Notes under the pieces: generated by a model
The model's database searches: none
What the model was told of the DNA's origin: nothing
The model's input: only the letters and a program-made list of their open reading frames with translations
In this document: in pieces, positions 63,817 through 64,000 of the stretch
Layout of the letters: each line of letters begins with the position of its first letter
Numbering within the stretch: the first letter of the stretch is position 1
Program-made: the position numbers and the translations under genes
Assembly: GCF_002368335.1 (NCBI RefSeq)
Contig: NZ_AP018288.1
Location: 2,398,208-2,462,207, forward strand
DNA: 64,000 nucleotides
DNA from: Nostoc sp. NIES-4103
Lineage (GTDB): Bacteria > Cyanobacteriota > Cyanobacteriia > Cyanobacteriales > Nostocaceae
Direction of reading: 5' to 3'

Positions 63817-64000
63817 TAAAAATCTCCAATGAGTTTGTATACAAAAGCGGTAGTTTGGCATTAAAAGTTGCACCTGAGTAAGAGTGACAATTTTGGCATA
63901 AAAAAACCAGCACAAATACAAGTGCTAGTAAAGTATTTCATCTTGATGATATTTTTTGCTTTTAGTCAGTGTTGAACTAGAAAAACAATGTTGAGACTAA

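Overview
The window is chromosomal DNA of a filamentous, heterocyst-forming cyanobacterium of the Nostoc/Anabaena group. The evidence is many HIP1 octamers (GCGATCGC), heptamer tandem repeats typical of these genomes, photosynthesis genes (ndhS, psb34, psb29/thf1, a CpcT/CpeT lyase), and a block holding the heterocyst regulator PatB/CnfR, a nif-type ferredoxin and a second cytochrome oxidase. Gene order around patB resembles what I remember of Anabaena sp. PCC 7120, but I cannot assign species or strain.

Bases 1-9100 carry a cut-off AAA-like ATPase gene, a small secreted protein, and a compact metal-homeostasis cluster on the minus strand. Three units there (a small SCO5389-like gene; a CobW-like NTPase with two metallophosphoesterase-like genes; and hemB, a flavoprotein and a His-rich COG0523 GTPase) each sit behind a Zur/Fur-type operator with an identical 13-base core, AATGATAATCATT. 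The HemB is the zinc-independent type, which fits a zinc-starvation response. The two phosphoesterase-like proteins have lost canonical metal ligands.

Bases 10400-26000 form a nitrogen-fixation and heterocyst block: patB on the minus strand, then fdxB, coxB-coxA-coxC, a TPR-like protein, a cupin and a nitrogenase-associated ArsC-like protein on the plus strand, then cysK on the minus strand and several small uncharacterised genes with a luciferase-like monooxygenase. The C-terminal tail of coxB appears to contain an in-frame piece of a dispersed repeat.

Bases 26100-39500 hold a large HEAT-repeat/P-loop NTPase with a C-terminal zinc ribbon, a 1932-residue TamB/Tic236-type protein with near-identical internal repeats, psb34, an M48 peptidase and a COP23-domain protein. 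Bases 40000-49900 run mostly on the minus strand: ugd and a UDP-xylose synthase (nucleotide sugars), an antiporter with universal-stress domains, a HAS-barrel-like protein, ndhS, rodA/ftsW, mrp and a START-like protein. Bases 50500-64000 contain hemF, a STAS protein, a bilin lyase, thf1, a holin-like membrane protein, exbD/exbB, a DUF1232 protein, a PAS-CRP regulator, a large GH15 protein and two small genes.

Intergenic DNA is unusually rich in repeats. Besides heptamer arrays there are several 130-270 base palindromic elements with terminal inverted repeats. Four are flanked by direct repeats that look like target duplications (994-1126, 23595-23838, 39681-39865, 57181-57432). I saw no tRNA, rRNA, CRISPR array or intact transposase gene.
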